Source of the DNA: Rhynchopus sp. YZ270_cl-10
Taxonomy: Eukaryota > Euglenozoa > Diplonemea > Diplonemida > Diplonemidae
NCBI GenBank assembly: GCA_964035575.1
Contig: OZ037905.1
Location: 273,001 to 337,000, forward strand
Length of the DNA stretch: 64,000 nt
Direction: 5' to 3'
Positions 1 to 11,027 of the stretch are shown here, one piece after another. Each line of letters begins with the position of its first letter. Position 1 is the stretch's first letter. The notes beneath the pieces were generated by a model. That model had not been told where the DNA came from. It searched no databases and saw only the letters and a list, made by a program, of their open reading frames with translations. The translations under genes were made by a program, and so were the position numbers.

Positions 1-423
1 CGGATCCCCAAGTGATGCTGCACGCCAAAAAAAAATATTACGACACCGGAATTTTGCCAGATTTCTCAGAAATTCGAGTAAAAAAATACTCCCCGTGCGG
101 CTTAAACAAGAAACCGTGGATTTTACAGGTGGATTTTATGAAAAATCTGGTCTTGCTTTTACGAGAAGAAAAAAACAAAATGAAACTTGAAATACAAAAG
201 CCCTCTCATGGCAGTGTACCAACAATAGAATACGAAAGCTGAAGAGAACATCTGCCGCGATGCATCTAACACAGAAACCTTAGAATATTACAAAATAAAA
301 ATAAAAAATGGGGGAGAAAAAACAGAGCTTGGGGAAAATGAGGGGGGGGAGTTGCGTGTGTGTGTGGGTCAAAGGAAGGAAAGTTTTCACATTGGCTTTT
401 AATTTTTAATGTCAAATTTGTTT
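1..423. other. Intergenic, no gene seen
   Basis: A/T-homopolymer-rich sequence with no reading frame of recognisable protein character. The only structure I see is an H1-type hairpin repeat at 187-222 and a short TG run near 353-366. Confidence 0.6.
187..222 (-). repeat. H1 hairpin repeat (subtype ii)
   Basis: On the plus strand it reads CTTGAAATACAAAAG, then CCCTCTCATG, then GCAGTGTACC. It resembles copies at 2449-2488, 51176-51224 and 51286-51322 (loop CCTCTCGTG, tail CAGTGTACC). It is placed on the minus strand because the related LINE 3' end is minus-sense. Confidence 0.5.
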
Positions 424-431
424 TTTCTGTC

Positions 432-1251
432 CAGGGCGTTCGCTATCGCCATCGTTTTTTCCTGATCGTGGCGAAATGCCAAAAAATCCGAAATTTTTGC
501 TTTTTTACTAGTGCTTAAAATAGGTCAAAAAAAAATTTTCCCGCCGGAGAGAAGCTAGTTCGTGGGGGGTGAATCCCTGGTACTGAGTGGTCAAAAAAAA
601 TTGCGATTTGCGCGTGATCCCTTCCCCAGCACAAGTGCTATTACAGCTGAACTTTCCTGATACTAAAACCAGCAAAACAATGGAGAATTTCATCAATCCC
701 CCCCTCACTGAGGGTCTCTTTGTGCTGTTTAATCAAACAGATGCACAAGAGAGAGGCATCTGTCATATGAGACTTCATCCTTAGTTTGATTATTTTCAAT
801 AAACTAAAACGTCTCTCTGCCGTTGAAGATAGAGTTGACACGAGCAGTGACACCTTCTATAACAGGGGGTACGGGGCACCTTCAGCAGACTGCAGGATTG
901 AGGAGCGGGAGTGCTGGGGAAACTTCCTCTCACGGCAGGCGGGTTTGCGGATGATTTTGAGTACAGTGGACACCCCTCTGCGACCCCCCCTCCGGGGGGG
1001 TCTACAGGGTGGTGGGGAGAAATCTCTCTCTCTCTTTTTTTTTTTTTTTCCCCCTTTTTTTTTTTTTTATTTATTTGAAAACTTGGTTGTATTAGTGTAG
1101 CCACCCTAGAGTGTGCTCCACTATATTTATTTATTTATACAGGGTTTCGCCCCGGTGGGGCGAAGCCCTGGGGCGAAATAAAATGTCATTTTTTCAGGAA
1201 AAGATTTTTTTAACGAAAAAAAATATTTTTCGCCCCGGGGCGAACGCCCTG
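432..1251 (+). mobile_element. Nonautonomous hAT element, copy 1
   Basis: The ends are inverted (CAGGGCGTTCGC at 432, GCGAACGCCCTG ending at 1251). They are flanked by a perfect 8-bp duplication, TTTCTGTC (424-431 and 1252-1259). An 8-bp duplication with CAGGG ends is the hAT signature. A second copy in opposite orientation lies at 53372-54115 and aligns along its whole length, with its own 8-bp duplication. No transposase is encoded. This copy is about 75 bp longer, mostly because of an H2 repeat inserted at 1077-1125. The subterminal region is GC-rich palindromic (CGCCCCGGGGCG). Confidence 0.92.
1077..1125 (-). repeat. H2 short hairpin repeat inside the hAT MITE
   Basis: A 49-bp unit: GAAAACTTGGTTGTAT, then TAGTGTAGCCACCC, then TAGA, then GTGTGCTCCACTATA on the plus strand. 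The last parts fold into a hairpin. MITE copy 2 has uninterrupted ATTT repeats at the matching site, so this unit was inserted. It is flanked by ATTT repeats that could be a target duplication. Confidence 0.85.
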
Positions 1252-1259
1252 TTTCTGTC

Positions 1260-2862
1260 CTAAAAAAAAACCGCTAGCTTTTTTTTGGTGGGAGTTGACA
1301 AAAAAAGACGACAGCGTTTACAAAATGTTTTGTGACAGAAAAAAAAAAATGACAAAAAATACACAATGCAGAGACCGAACACACCCCCCACCCCCGTCAC
1401 ATTCACAAGGCTGTACCTTGCGGATTCTAAAGTGAAGAAATCGTAGCGCAGACTGATGGAGGGGGAATTGTTTTGCTTATTTGCAGACCTCAAGGAAGCT
1501 TGAGGATGCACGATAACAAAAAAAAAATTTAGAGAAAAAAACGATAATATGATAAAAGGGAAAAGGGGGTTTTTTAGTTCGTGTTTATTTGTTTTTATTG
1601 TCGTTGTACTTTCAGGGCATCAGATAGGAGGTTTTTTCTTTTCGCGTGGTGGATTTTATCATGTATACCATCTGTGCAATGAAATGATTTGTTAAACATT
1701 TTTTTGTGTTGCAGATTCGGTGCAATACGGGAAGAAAATAAGTATGGACAAGATGATATTTTTTTCTACAGGATGGATCTTGTACAACGTTGGTCTTCTC
1801 GTCTTTTTGTATATTTTTTTTTTGTCTGTTTTGTTTGTTTCGTTATGGGGGTTGATAAGAATTTATGAGATGGAACCTAAGCTAAGATCTCTGTGCTTAG
1901 TCACCTAACAGTAAAATGTTATAAGAGTGCAAAAAAAAAAAAAAAAACACTCAAATATCGAAGAAAAAACGCTTTTGTGCGCACATCGAAAAAAAAAGAA
2001 GGGAAAAAAAAAAGAGACATAGTATTGTTCGGGGTAGGTAAGTAAAAGGGGCTCATTGATTGCACAAATCTTCCTGTTTGAGGGAATGATTTGGCGACCT
2101 GCATCGGTTAATACTATTTCTCCTTTAAAGCAAGCTTCGTAGGAATAAAAAAAACAAAAATGTGCAACTGCATATTCGGGGAAACGGCAAAGACACTTCT
2201 TCCAGAAAACAGGATAGGAAGACTTCTTGCGGGGAATATGCGTTGGCAAAGAAAAAAAAATAGTAAAAAATAAACGTTTTACAAGATGAACCTAAGCCTC
2301 TCTCGTGCTTAGTCTGATTAGATTACTTAATGTTCTGAACATTGTTTTATCTCTCTCTTAGTCATCTTGATCACAACCGAAATATGCAATGGAAAAAAAA
2401 TACCTAAGCCTCTTTCTATTACGCTTAGGCACACCTCGAAAAAAAAGTTGACTTGAAATACAACAGCCCGCTCTGTGACAGTGTACCTAAAAAATGTATG
2501 CGGAACAAAAGAAATGCTAAAGAATTAAAATTAAAGAAGTCATGTAAAAAGGAAATGAAATGTAGTATATGCTTGGGTGATTGTCTGAAAGTTGTTGTTT
2601 TTGCTTTGTGCTCTTTTTGTTTTGGTGGTCTTTAAAAATGTACTATTTGCTTTTTTGTTTTTGTTGTTGCTTTTGTGTTTTGGATCCATGACCAATTGTA
2701 GTGTGCTTGGGTGAGGGAAGAAGAAAGCTTGAAAGATTTGATCGATCTGAGCCTTTGGCACAGCCGAAAAGGCGCACAAAGTATATGCCCAACGTGGGAA
2801 TTTTTTTTTGTTGTATTAAGATGGAGTTTTTGTGTCCATCAGTGTCGTCTCCTCCTCTTTTT
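1260..2862. other. Intergenic, H1 repeats only
   Basis: Long A and T runs, no supported coding region. It holds four H1-type hairpin repeats between 1866 and 2488, listed separately. Confidence 0.55.
1866..2488 (-). repeat. Four H1 hairpin repeats in a row
   Basis: Copies at about 1866-1910, 2281-2316, 2402-2436 and 2449-2488. The clearest, at 2290, reads CCTAAGCCTCTCTCGTGCTTAG-like, with a CTAAGC/GCTTAG stem. The copy at 2402 keeps the stem CCTAAGC/GCTTAGG around a different loop. The copy at 2449 is of the CTTGAAATACAA type ending CAGTGTACC. All have the same orientation. Confidence 0.6.
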
Positions 2863-3006
2863 GAAAACTTGGTTGTATTAGTGTAGCCACCCTATAGCTA
2901 TACTGCGCGCGCACGGCCGTACGTACGCCTACGCCGCGCGCACTTTCTCAGAATTTGCTGCGCACGCATGCGCACGCAGCATAGCCCTAGAGTGTGCTCC
3001 CACTAT
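2863..3006 (-). repeat. H2 repeat split by a small GC-rich insertion
   Basis: The left part (2863-2893) and right part (2985-3006) together make an almost complete H2 unit. Between them lies a 91-bp CG-rich sequence flanked by CCCT on both sides. Confidence 0.75.
2894..2984. mobile_element. 91-bp inverted-repeat insertion
   Basis: It interrupts an H2 repeat and duplicates CCCT (2890-2893 and 2985-2988). The ends are imperfect inverted repeats (CTATACTGCGCGCGC near the left, GCGCACGCAGCATAG at the right, 13 of 15 matching). It is rich in CG and GTACGTAC palindromes, unlike the A/T-rich surroundings. Family unknown. Confidence 0.55.
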
Positions 3007-3036
3007 ATGAATAAAAAACATTTTGTTACTTGCGTT

Positions 3037-3079
3037 GAAAGATGAAAAATGCCTCTCTCTCTCGTGCACACACATCTTT
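3037..3079 (-). repeat. H1 hairpin repeat (subtype i)
   Basis: GAAAGATGAAAAATGCC, then a CTCT run, then TCGTGCACACACATCT. It is closest to the copy at 54116-54155, which has the GTGC/GCAC stem version. Confidence 0.55.
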
Positions 3080-3510
3080 AGAAAAAAAATAGAAAAAAAG
3101 TCTGAAGAAAAGTGCATAACGCCTCACCGCACATCGACGCAGCAGACACTGAACGACAAAATTTTTTTTCTCCGACACTCTGATTATTGACCCTGATTTT
3201 TGACGGATTTTGGCGGCCGGCAAACACCACAAAAATTCAAGGTCAAAAACAGTTGTACAACACCCATAAATAAAGTACAAAGGAGCATGAGAGAGATGAG
3301 AGGGGAAGCAATCATTGAGACAAAAAGACAAAAAAGGGGGAAAACGGTGCGGCTGAATGAAGAAAAAAACTTAGCATGCCTTTTGGGTAGTTCTTCAAAG
3401 GCTTGGGTGATTTTTTTGCAAAATATCAGCCACACCAGAGATGATTGTGCGCCAAGGGTAGAGTACACAAAAAAAAATAATTAAGTTGTGGTTGAGATAG
3501 AGGGGGATTA

Positions 3511-3648
3511 CCACCTGATTTTTACCCCGCGTATAGGCGCGTAAAAGCGCGTAAAGGCGTGTCTGGACGGTCCGTATATGCCTGTACGGACCTATACGGT
3601 CCTATACGGCCCCATACGCGCCTATACGCGGGAGTAAAAATCAGGTGG
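3511..3648. mobile_element. 138-bp MITE with 5-bp duplication
   Basis: Inverted ends of about 30 bp: CCACCTGATTTTTAC at the left and GTAAAAATCAGGTGG at the right, continuing into GCGTATAGGCGCG and its complement. Direct GATTA on both sides (3506-3510, 3649-3653). The centre has repeats of CTATACGG. No coding capacity. Confidence 0.85.
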
Positions 3649-3656
3649 GATTAATG

Positions 3657-6034
3657 TAGGGGAGCCTATGCACCGGCTATTCCTTCATTTGGCTCGGAAA
3701 ATTTGGAGCCTTTCGGCAAAAAAACCCAAAAATAGATGAAACTACCCTATATACCTCACCAAAAATCACTTTCCGCCGGGTTTCAGGCACTTTTGAGCCT
3801 TTTTTCTTCAATTTTTTTTTTGAAAAAAATCTGCAAAAAAACTGAAAATGGCAAATGGTGTGACCACCCAAACCGATTCTCCGAGGTTCTTCCGTGGTTC
3901 TTCCGTAGGTACTCCGGTAAGGGGGGTATACTTTTTTTTTGTTGTTTTCGGCTTCGAGACCTGGCAACCGCACGTACCCTCAGGTTGTGTAAAAGTGATT
4001 TTGCTGACCAAAACATAAAAGTAACGACCAAAAAAAAAAAACAACGAAAAATGAATTTTCTAAAGCAAACTGACGGTGTTGACTTGGCCGTGCAGTCAGA
4101 CACAGGCCCCTCGACAAGTCAGGACAGTGGCACGTGGGGCACTACTTGGCTGTGCAGTCAGACACCGCGACCCGGAGGAAAGGGAATGTGATGCACCACC
4201 ACCGCATGCGGGTGCCACAAACACTGGGAAAGCCCCCAAGGCGGCCATGGGATATATAGTTGCGTATTGCACACAGTAGACATAATATACACAGTATACA
4301 CAGTATACACAGTATACACAGTATACACAGTATACACAGTATACACAGTATACACAGTATACACAGTATACACAGTATACACAGTATACACAGTATACAC
4401 AGTATACACAGTATACACAGTATACACAGTATACACAGTATACACAGTATACACAGTATACACAGTATACACAGTATACACAGTATACACAGTATACACA
4501 GTATACACAGTATACACAGTATACACAGTATACACAGTATACACAGTATACACAGTATACACAGTATACACAGTATACACAGTATACACAGTATACACAG
4601 TATACACAGTATACACAGTATACACAGTATACACAGTATACACAGTATACACAGTATACACAGTATACACAGTATACACAGTATACACAGTATACACAGT
4701 ATACACAGTATACACAGTATACACAGTATACACAGTACACACTATATACGGGCGGTTCATTTTTTTTCAACGGATTTTTTCCGTTATTTTCGCGCGAAAA
4801 TGCCATTTTTGGCACGTTTCAACCAATACAAACCCGTGGTGACCTCTCTCAGTCAAATTTGTGGTCATTTTCCCCTTGTGCCAGAAACTGAGAACAACAA
4901 AAAAAAAGTATACCCCCTAGCAGTTCTCCGAGGTTCCTCCGTGGTTCTCCCGTGGGTTCCCCGTACCCCTTGAATCACACCAGCAAAGGCAAATCCAGTG
5001 TAAAATGACAATTTTCAACAAAATGTGCGTTTAAATGTGCCAACAGGCAGCATTTTGTTTAAATTTTTGCTCATTTGAGTCCACAGAGTCCCAAAAAATG
5101 CATTGCCGGGGTCGTAGGTCAAAAAAGACTTATATTCGCTGGACCCCCCCCCCAAAATTTTGGTTTTTTTTGAATTTTTCGGTGCACAAGGTCCCAAGGT
5201 CAGGCCCGAAAAAAAAATTTTTTTCCAGGCTTGAAAAAGTAGTTGTCGAAAAAAAAAATTTTTTTTCTACGTAAAAATAGTCGGTATCTGAAGAGAGTCC
5301 GTCGTAGAGTAAAAGCCAATGTTGGTCAATATCGGTCAATATCGGTTTCAGGCTTGGAAAAGTAGTTGTCGAAAAAAAAAATTTTCGCAAAAAAAAAAAA
5401 TTTTTTTTTTGGACGCCCGGACCACCTGGCGGGGCCTGTGTTGAAGAAATGTTGAAAAAAAACCGAAAATTTGGGCTCAAATGGGCATTTTCATGCAGGA
5501 CCTCTGAAATGTGAATGATTCATTTTTTGGGCAGAGAAGTGCGTTTTAGGTGCTCACAGAAGGCCAAAACATCAATTTTTTTGTGTTTTTGGCATGTTTG
5601 GACACCCAAGGACCCACTACCAGGGGTGACTTTTTTTTGGCCTGAAATTTGCCTTTGCCAAAATCAAAAATGAGTTTTGTGAAGGAATTTGCTAAGGAAA
5701 ACACCCAATAATAGGCCACTGTAGCAGTGCATATGATTCACCCACAGATGCTCAAAACATCAAAATTTTGCCGTTTTTTGAATTTTTCGGTACACAAGGT
5801 CCCAAGGTCAGCCCAAAAAAAAAATTTTTTCAGGCTTGAAAAAGTAGTTGTCAAAAAAAAAAAAAAATTTTTTTTTTTTTGAAAAAAATTTTTTGGACAA
5901 CTACTTTTCCAAGCCTGGAAAAAAAACCGATATTGACCGGACTGGACGGGACTGGACCTATATTCGCCGGACCCCCCTTAGAAATTTTAATTTAAAATCA
6001 AAAGGAGCCTAAATTACCGGTATAGGCTCCCCTA
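3657..6034. mobile_element. 2.4 kb nonautonomous hAT-like element
   Basis: Ends TAGGGGAGCCTAT (3657) and ATAGGCTCCCCTA (ending 6034), flanked by an exact 8-bp direct repeat GATTAATG (3649-3656 and 6035-6042). It encodes no transposase. The interior holds a 9-bp minisatellite (4285-4745), two copies of a CTCCGAGGTTC segment (about 3880 and 4925) and several copies of a GGCTTGAAAAAGTAGTTGTC segment between A/T runs (5225, 5350, 5833, and inverted near 5900). It abuts the 138-bp MITE on its left. Confidence 0.8.
4285..4745. repeat. 9-bp minisatellite, about 50 copies
   Basis: Near-perfect tandem CAGTATACA units. Because 9 is a multiple of 3 and the unit has no stop, several frames stay open (Tyr-Thr-Val or Ile-His-Ser repeats). 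There is no sign of a real protein. The uniformity implies recent expansion or strong slippage. Confidence 0.97.
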
Positions 6035-6199
6035 GATTAATGAAAAAAAGTGGTAAAAAAATCGGGGTTGGTTCTCTGTATTGCTTTGGCTTTGGCATGT
6101 GAGTTGGTTTTACTTTTTTTTTGCCGAAAAAAGCATTTTAGCGATAGAGAGGCGGAGGGCATAACGTTTAGCTGAATCTTTATTTCAGTTTTTTTTTTT

Positions 6200-6248
6200 G
6201 AAAACTTGGTTGTATTAGTGTAGCCACCCTAGAGTGTGCTCCACTATA
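6200..6248 (-). repeat. H2 short hairpin repeat
   Basis: Identical in sequence to the 1077-1125 copy and again preceded by a T run on the plus strand, which reads as an A tail on the minus strand. Confidence 0.8.
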
Positions 6249-8955
6249 ATTTTTTTATTTGCTTTTTTTGCTTTTTGCTTTTGTTAGAAAAATAGCGACA
6301 ATGATATAATAATGAAACCGTCGGAAGAAGACCCCGACAGATGTACTGAAGAAAAAACACAATTAAAAGGTTGAGAGAAAGTACCTCACTGTCCACACTC
6401 ATCTTGTAAAGAAAGGGGTGGAGTCGAATGCGAAAGTACATTTTTAGGGGTTGGGGAAAAACCCATTTTAGAACAGAAAACAAAAACAAAAAACAAAAAA
6501 AAATGTATGTTTGATGAGCAAAACCGGGTTTGCGGAATGTTTTTGTTTTTGTTTTTGTTTGCAAACAAAACCAGGGAGGGCACGGTATTACATAGAACGC
6601 AACGAGGCCTAACTAACACGCCTTGAAAAACGGCCTGGCTGGAAAATGTATCCGAGGTGTGACTGAGCGCTTCAGCCACGCCTGAATCGGCCTCAGCGAG
6701 GTTGACTTAGCCTCGTTTGCACTGTGGTATTACTTTTGTGGGAAGTACCAAAGGTAACACTTTTGTTTGTGCGTAAAGTAATAAATATTTCTGTGTGGCA
6801 ATATTTTTATTACTGCAATACGCTCCCACTGACTTCCTTGGCCTAATAATACCGTGAACCTGCACCCTAGATCAATCTGCAGAAGGTAAGAATTGCATTT
6901 CCAAGGAGAAAGCAAAAGAGAAGTCGGAATTAAGAGAAAAAAAAGAGAGAAGTTGTGTAACAACGCCTCACCATTCATCGGCAGACGCAAGGCAACTGGT
7001 TGTCCACGGGGTTATCAAAAAAAATATATTCCTTAAGGTAACTAGGGATAGAGAGATAAGGAACCACAGAATGAAATCAACTGAAGAAAGACACGCGGGC
7101 CTTACGGGTATCATTTATTATTGACTTTAGAATCAATAAGACAATTTAGAAACCCCGTAAAACGGAAGGAAATAAAAAAAGACTAAAAAAAGACGAAACC
7201 GGTGTTGGTGAACACGTAACCGTTACATCTTTTGCACGTTGGGGGTTTACGCACCTGGAAAAAAATACGTTACAAATATCTCTGCTCTTTTCGTAGCGAA
7301 GCCAAAGAAAGCTTTGGCAGAAACCCCCCTTTCTCGCAGCAATGAAATCAAAAAAATTAGATTTTTTATTTTGGAAAATTTTGGGGCAAAAGAAAAAAAA
7401 GAAATACATCAGGGTCTCGAATCGCTTTTGAACCCGTATTTCTTTTCGTTGCGCCAGGTTTTCCCCCATACACCTCAGCCGTTCTCGCAGTCATCTTCAG
7501 TTAAATGTGCTGACTAAGATATATTAGAGACGAACGACAGGGAAAAAAACCACTGAAAAAGGAAAAACAATGCGCCTTTAAACAAAGGCAAAGGTCGCAG
7601 CGCATGCAATTTAAAGAAAAAAATACAAAAAAAAATGGAAGCGAAGAAGCCAAATAGTGGGGGTGAGGGAACAAAAGGGGACCTCTGCTTGGCGATGAAA
7701 AAAAATATATCATCGAGAGTGGGGGCCGAGGGGGGGATCATTGGAATAAGGCATTGAAAGCTTGCCGCCTTTTTTGTGTCAGGACAACACCCAATTTTTT
7801 TGTAAGGTTCTGTGTACATCCCCTTCTTTTGTTGGTTCACAAAGGGAGCTCTTGCTTTGTAAAAAAAAAAGAAAAGTTTAAAAGATGATCCTAAGTCGTG
7901 CTTAGTCACCTTAAAAAGCTTAAAAAATATCTTAGATACAGTTCGGCGCAGAAAAAGGCTCGGGGGGGCGCGTTACCCGTCCTGTATGCACATGGTACGG
8001 CTTACGTATTGAAACACTCAGAAGTCAGTTCTTTGATAAAACTTTGATAATAAAATTGTTGGAATCTGTGCAGTTGTCCACACTGTACAAAGATCCATTT
8101 TTTTTAATAAGTTAGAACCACATTTTGAGCGTCTTGCTTGGTAGGTCTCTTTTAGCATTTGGCGGGGGGAAAGCAGTGTTCGAAAAAGAATTTAGGGGAT
8201 GTGACAAAAAAGAAAAAAAAGAAAAAAAAAAAGAAAAATTTATTTTTGTAAGATGACCCTCAGCCTTTTACTGTGCGTTGGGTAAACCTTATTTGCTGTT
8301 TTTTGAATATACTATTTAATTTGGGGGGAAAGTCTTCAAAGAGGGTGTGAACACACTCAATCTCCTTCTCACAGTCCGTATGGGTATAGGAAAGAGGGAG
8401 GAATTATTTTTTTTTTGAGAAAACAAAAAGGCTACCGAGCGGGAGATAAAAGGAAGAAACGTTGAAAGATGTGTCTACTGTTCTTGGGTACACACTTTCT
8501 TCCTATTATTACCCAATGTCTTGCAAAAGTGGTGATGGGCAGAGGCCAAACCAGTAGTCTGGTGTCCACGGAAAACAAAAGTTGGTAAACAGGCGGGGCT
8601 TGAAGCAACCGACTGTCTGATGGAAGGGGGGCGAAGGGGGCGGGAGAAGCATAACTTCTCAACTGAGGAAAGACAAAAAAAAGGGGGGGAGAAAGGGGAA
8701 GCAGTGGAGGAAATGTGTTTCACACTACATCCAAAAGAGAAAGCAATGAACGAATGATGCAGACACCTCAACGGATGCAAGAGGTACACGCCTGCAGGAA
8801 GTTTGCCGCATTTTTTTTTCTGTGCATAAAGTGTATTTCAACATATGCAATCAATACATTGGCACAAAAAGTGTGTAATATTCTGTTGACATTTTTATTA
8901 CTCACAATACATTACACTAACCTAGCCGTAGAGGAAACCTCTTTGAGAAAAAAAA
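6249..8955. other. 2.7 kb gene-free interval
   Basis: No coding region I can support. The frames present are short and made of Phe/Lys-rich homopolymer translation. It contains two H1-type hairpins: 7873-7912 (AAAGATGATCCTAAG, TCGTGCTTAGTCACC) and a weaker one at 8239-8288. Confidence 0.5.
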
Positions 8956-9143
8956 GGTGAAGTTGATGAAGTGCAAAACGCCTCTGGGACGCAGGTACTG
9001 ACACTCTCCGCGGGTTATCAAACCCCCGGAGTGTTGCACTTTAGGAGTTGTTTAGAGGGAAACTAAGCAGGCACATAGTCATTACCCCATCCTGACTGGG
9101 AAGGGGTGATAACATGGTTTAAAGACTCAAGAAAAACACACAC
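8956..9143 (-). mobile_element. 5'-truncated LINE copy (3' end only)
   Basis: Aligns with the last ~185 bp of the full LINE (22803-22984), covering the end of its ORF and the 3' untranslated hairpin (CTCCGCGGGTTATC with AACCCCCGGAG). Its reading frame is broken by stops, as expected of a dead-on-arrival copy. Being 5'-truncated and retaining the 3' end, it fits target-primed reverse transcription. An H1 repeat follows 7 bp away. Confidence 0.8.
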
Positions 9144-9150
9144 AAAAAAA

Positions 9151-9192
9151 AGCTTCTAAGATGAACCTAAGCCTCTCGTGCTTGGTCACCTT
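9151..9192 (-). repeat. H1 hairpin repeat downstream of the Ubl-WD40 gene
   Basis: TCTAAGATGAA, then CCTAAGCCTCTCGTGCTTGG, then TCACC. It lies about 110 bp past the stop codon of the gene at 9300-10466, read on the minus strand. Confidence 0.65.
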
Positions 9193-9299
9193 GAAAAAGA
9201 AACTGAGGTGTGACCGTCATGTGTACGGGGCGGTGCACCGCTCGTCAGCTAAGCGTTGTGAGGGAAAAGTAATGGTTGTCAGAAAAAAAGACGTTGTCA

Positions 9300-10466
9300 T
9301 TATATTTCGTTTGTCACATTGGACCGTGCCAGGTCGTCGGTCAGCCCTGTCTCCAACACGAGGAGGTGGTCCTTGCACGCGTAGAAGCCGTACTTTGAGT
9401 CTCTTGTGAGGGCCACTGCAAAGACGTCGCAGCGGGACGTCTCCGTGTGGACCACTTGCAGCTCAGCTTCGTCAAGGTCCCAGACGCGGATCTGCGAGTC
9501 ACCTCTTCTTGTCGAACGTGTGAAGATGTGTTTGTCGGTGATCCCGACTGCCGTCATGACACCCTTCTCAGGGAAGAAGAGCCTGTTGTGCAGACACTGC
9601 CCCGTGCGCGTGCACCACACACGCATGTTTCTGTCCAGCGACGACGACACGACATGCACGCCGCCCTCCGTCACAGCCACACCAATCACATCTGCGTTGT
9701 GCCCGCCAAGCAGGTGCACCGTCGACCCATCACGCACCTTCCACACCCGCACGGTGCGGTCCTGACTGCCCGAGACGATCATATCCGTCGACATCGCGAC
9801 GGCCTCCACTGCGTCCGTGTGGCCTTGCAGCTTGCGCACGCACTTTCCTGTCTCAAGGTTCCAGAGACGCAGGTTTGTGTCATCCGAGCAGGTCACTGCC
9901 ACAGGGTAGCCTGGTGAGCAAGCAACACCTCCGGTCCACTTTGAGTGGCCTTTCAGCGTCTTCTTGCGCTTTCCATCACGTGTACACCAGACAAACATGG
10001 CACGACCTACACTGATGACCCACTTCCCGCATGCAGAGACACCGACACTAACAGCGTCACGGTCGCCTGCGTTGGACTCCCACAGCTTTTCGCCGGTTTG
10101 TGTGTTCCAGAAGGAGACGTTCCCGGTACGGTCGCCGATGGCACAACGTTTGCTGCAGCGCGAGAGTGCGATGGACCCTGCCTTGCAGCCTTCAAACTTG
10201 ACAGGCGTGTTGATGATGGGGTGGGTCGTCAATGCGACTGTGCAGTCCGGCTCAATCGGAAGCATCCTCAGCAACGTCTCGTCGTTCTCCAACACATCGT
10301 CGTAGGCGCTGCTGCGGAGCGTCAGGCAGACCTGCGTGCCCTCCTCCACCTCTTCGCCCACAAGTTCCCAAAGAATCTTGTGCTTCAAACTCCCAACCGT
10401 CTCTTCCTCACTCAAAAACACCTTCGCCTTCCTCCCCACAAAGGTGCAGTTCACCGACAATGCCAT
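9300..10466 (-). CDS. Ubiquitin-like / WD40 repeat protein (divergent relative)
   Basis: 388 aa from an ATG at 10466. Residues 1-80 look like a ubiquitin-type beta-grasp (strand, SEEETVGSLKHKI helix region, then VCLTLRS). The rest is a WD40 propeller with canonical units, for example LRLWNLETGKCVRKLQGH, VRVWKVRDGSTVHLLGGH, MRVWCTRTGQCLHN and IRVWDLDEAELQ. The GH and WD landmarks are better kept than in the array genes at 35-64 kb, and the N-terminal module shares the plan but not the sequence with theirs. The function is unknown; scaffold or recognition roles are usual for WD40 proteins. There is no intron. A hairpin repeat and a truncated LINE lie just downstream. Confidence 0.85.
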   Translation of the reverse strand: MALSVNCTFVGRKAKVFLSEEETVGSLKHKILWELVGEEVEEGTQVCLTLRSSAYDDVLENDETLLRMLPIEPDCTVALTTHPIINTPVKFEGCKAGSIALSRCSKRCAIGDRTGNVSFWNTQTGEKLWESNAGDRDAVSVGVSACGKWVISVGRAMFVWCTRDGKRKKTLKGHSKWTGGVACSPGYPVAVTCSDDTNLRLWNLETGKCVRKLQGHTDAVEAVAMSTDMIVSGSQDRTVRVWKVRDGSTVHLLGGHNADVIGVAVTEGGVHVVSSSLDRNMRVWCTRTGQCLHNRLFFPEKGVMTAVGITDKHIFTRSTRRGDSQIRVWDLDEAELQVVHTETSRCDVFAVALTRDSKYGFYACKDHLLVLETGLTDDLARSNVTNEI

Positions 10467-11027
10467 TGAAACAAAAAGGGGAAAAGGGGGGTGGAAAGTT
10501 GAGAGTGAGTGGGATGTAACTGTGGTGGGGCAGGGTTGAGAAAATATTGGGTGAGGGGAGAGTTAGGGGAATATGATACAGTGGGGATGAGGGTTCGTTT
10601 CTTTGCTTCTTGATATCAAGTTTTGAAGAAGAAAAAAAAAAAAGAAACCGGTGAGTATATGAACGTACCCTCCACAAAGGGGTGGTACACATCATTGCAA
10701 CAGTTCTCTTTTGTAAGAAATGAACCATTTTTTGAAATGGGTCGATAACACAAAGCAAAGGGAAAGTAAAAAAAAAAAAAAATATCGGTGCGACAGGGGG
10801 TGAAGCACAGACGAGGTGTTGTTTAGCTTCATATTGCTAAGACTTGCACCTTGAAATAAAACAAAATAAAACAAAAAAATAGTGGGGTGAAAAGGGCACA
10901 TTGTATCCATCTGACAATAGAAGCAAAAAAGGTGAGATCTTCTCAAAAAAAAAAAAGACACGTTCCAAAAATAAAAATAAAGTAACGTGTCTCACCTATC
11001 TTTTTGCCAATGGATTTTTTGATTTTT
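10467..11027. other. Intergenic, upstream of the Ubl-WD40 gene
   Basis: A/T-rich with poly(A) runs. This is presumably the promoter side of the gene at 9300-10466. I see no clear TATA box, repeat or gene. Confidence 0.5.

Noticed and set aside
12-242. 76-aa plus-strand frame at the left edge
   Set aside because: No domain, Lys-rich, overlaps an H1 repeat. Composition matches intergenic DNA.
1077-1125. Helitron 3' terminus
   Set aside because: A hairpin near an end is present, but there is no CTRR terminus, no 5' TC partner and insertion is in T/A runs rather than between A and T with a Rep/Hel element nearby.
1077-1125. Spliced-leader RNA gene
   Set aside because: No tandem array, no clear donor GT followed by an Sm site, and no shared leader on the genes. 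Kept only as a possible origin of H2.
4285-4745. CRISPR-like array
   Set aside because: The repeats are 9 bp with no spacers, and the genome is eukaryotic.
4276-4815. Tyr-Thr-Val and Ile-His-Ser repeat proteins of about 200 aa on both strands
   Set aside because: They are translations of the 9-bp minisatellite. All open frames arise because the unit has no stop and a length divisible by three.
7020-7065. Homing endonuclease site-like TAGGGATA
   Set aside because: Only a partial match to an I-SceI-like string, with no intron or endonuclease nearby.
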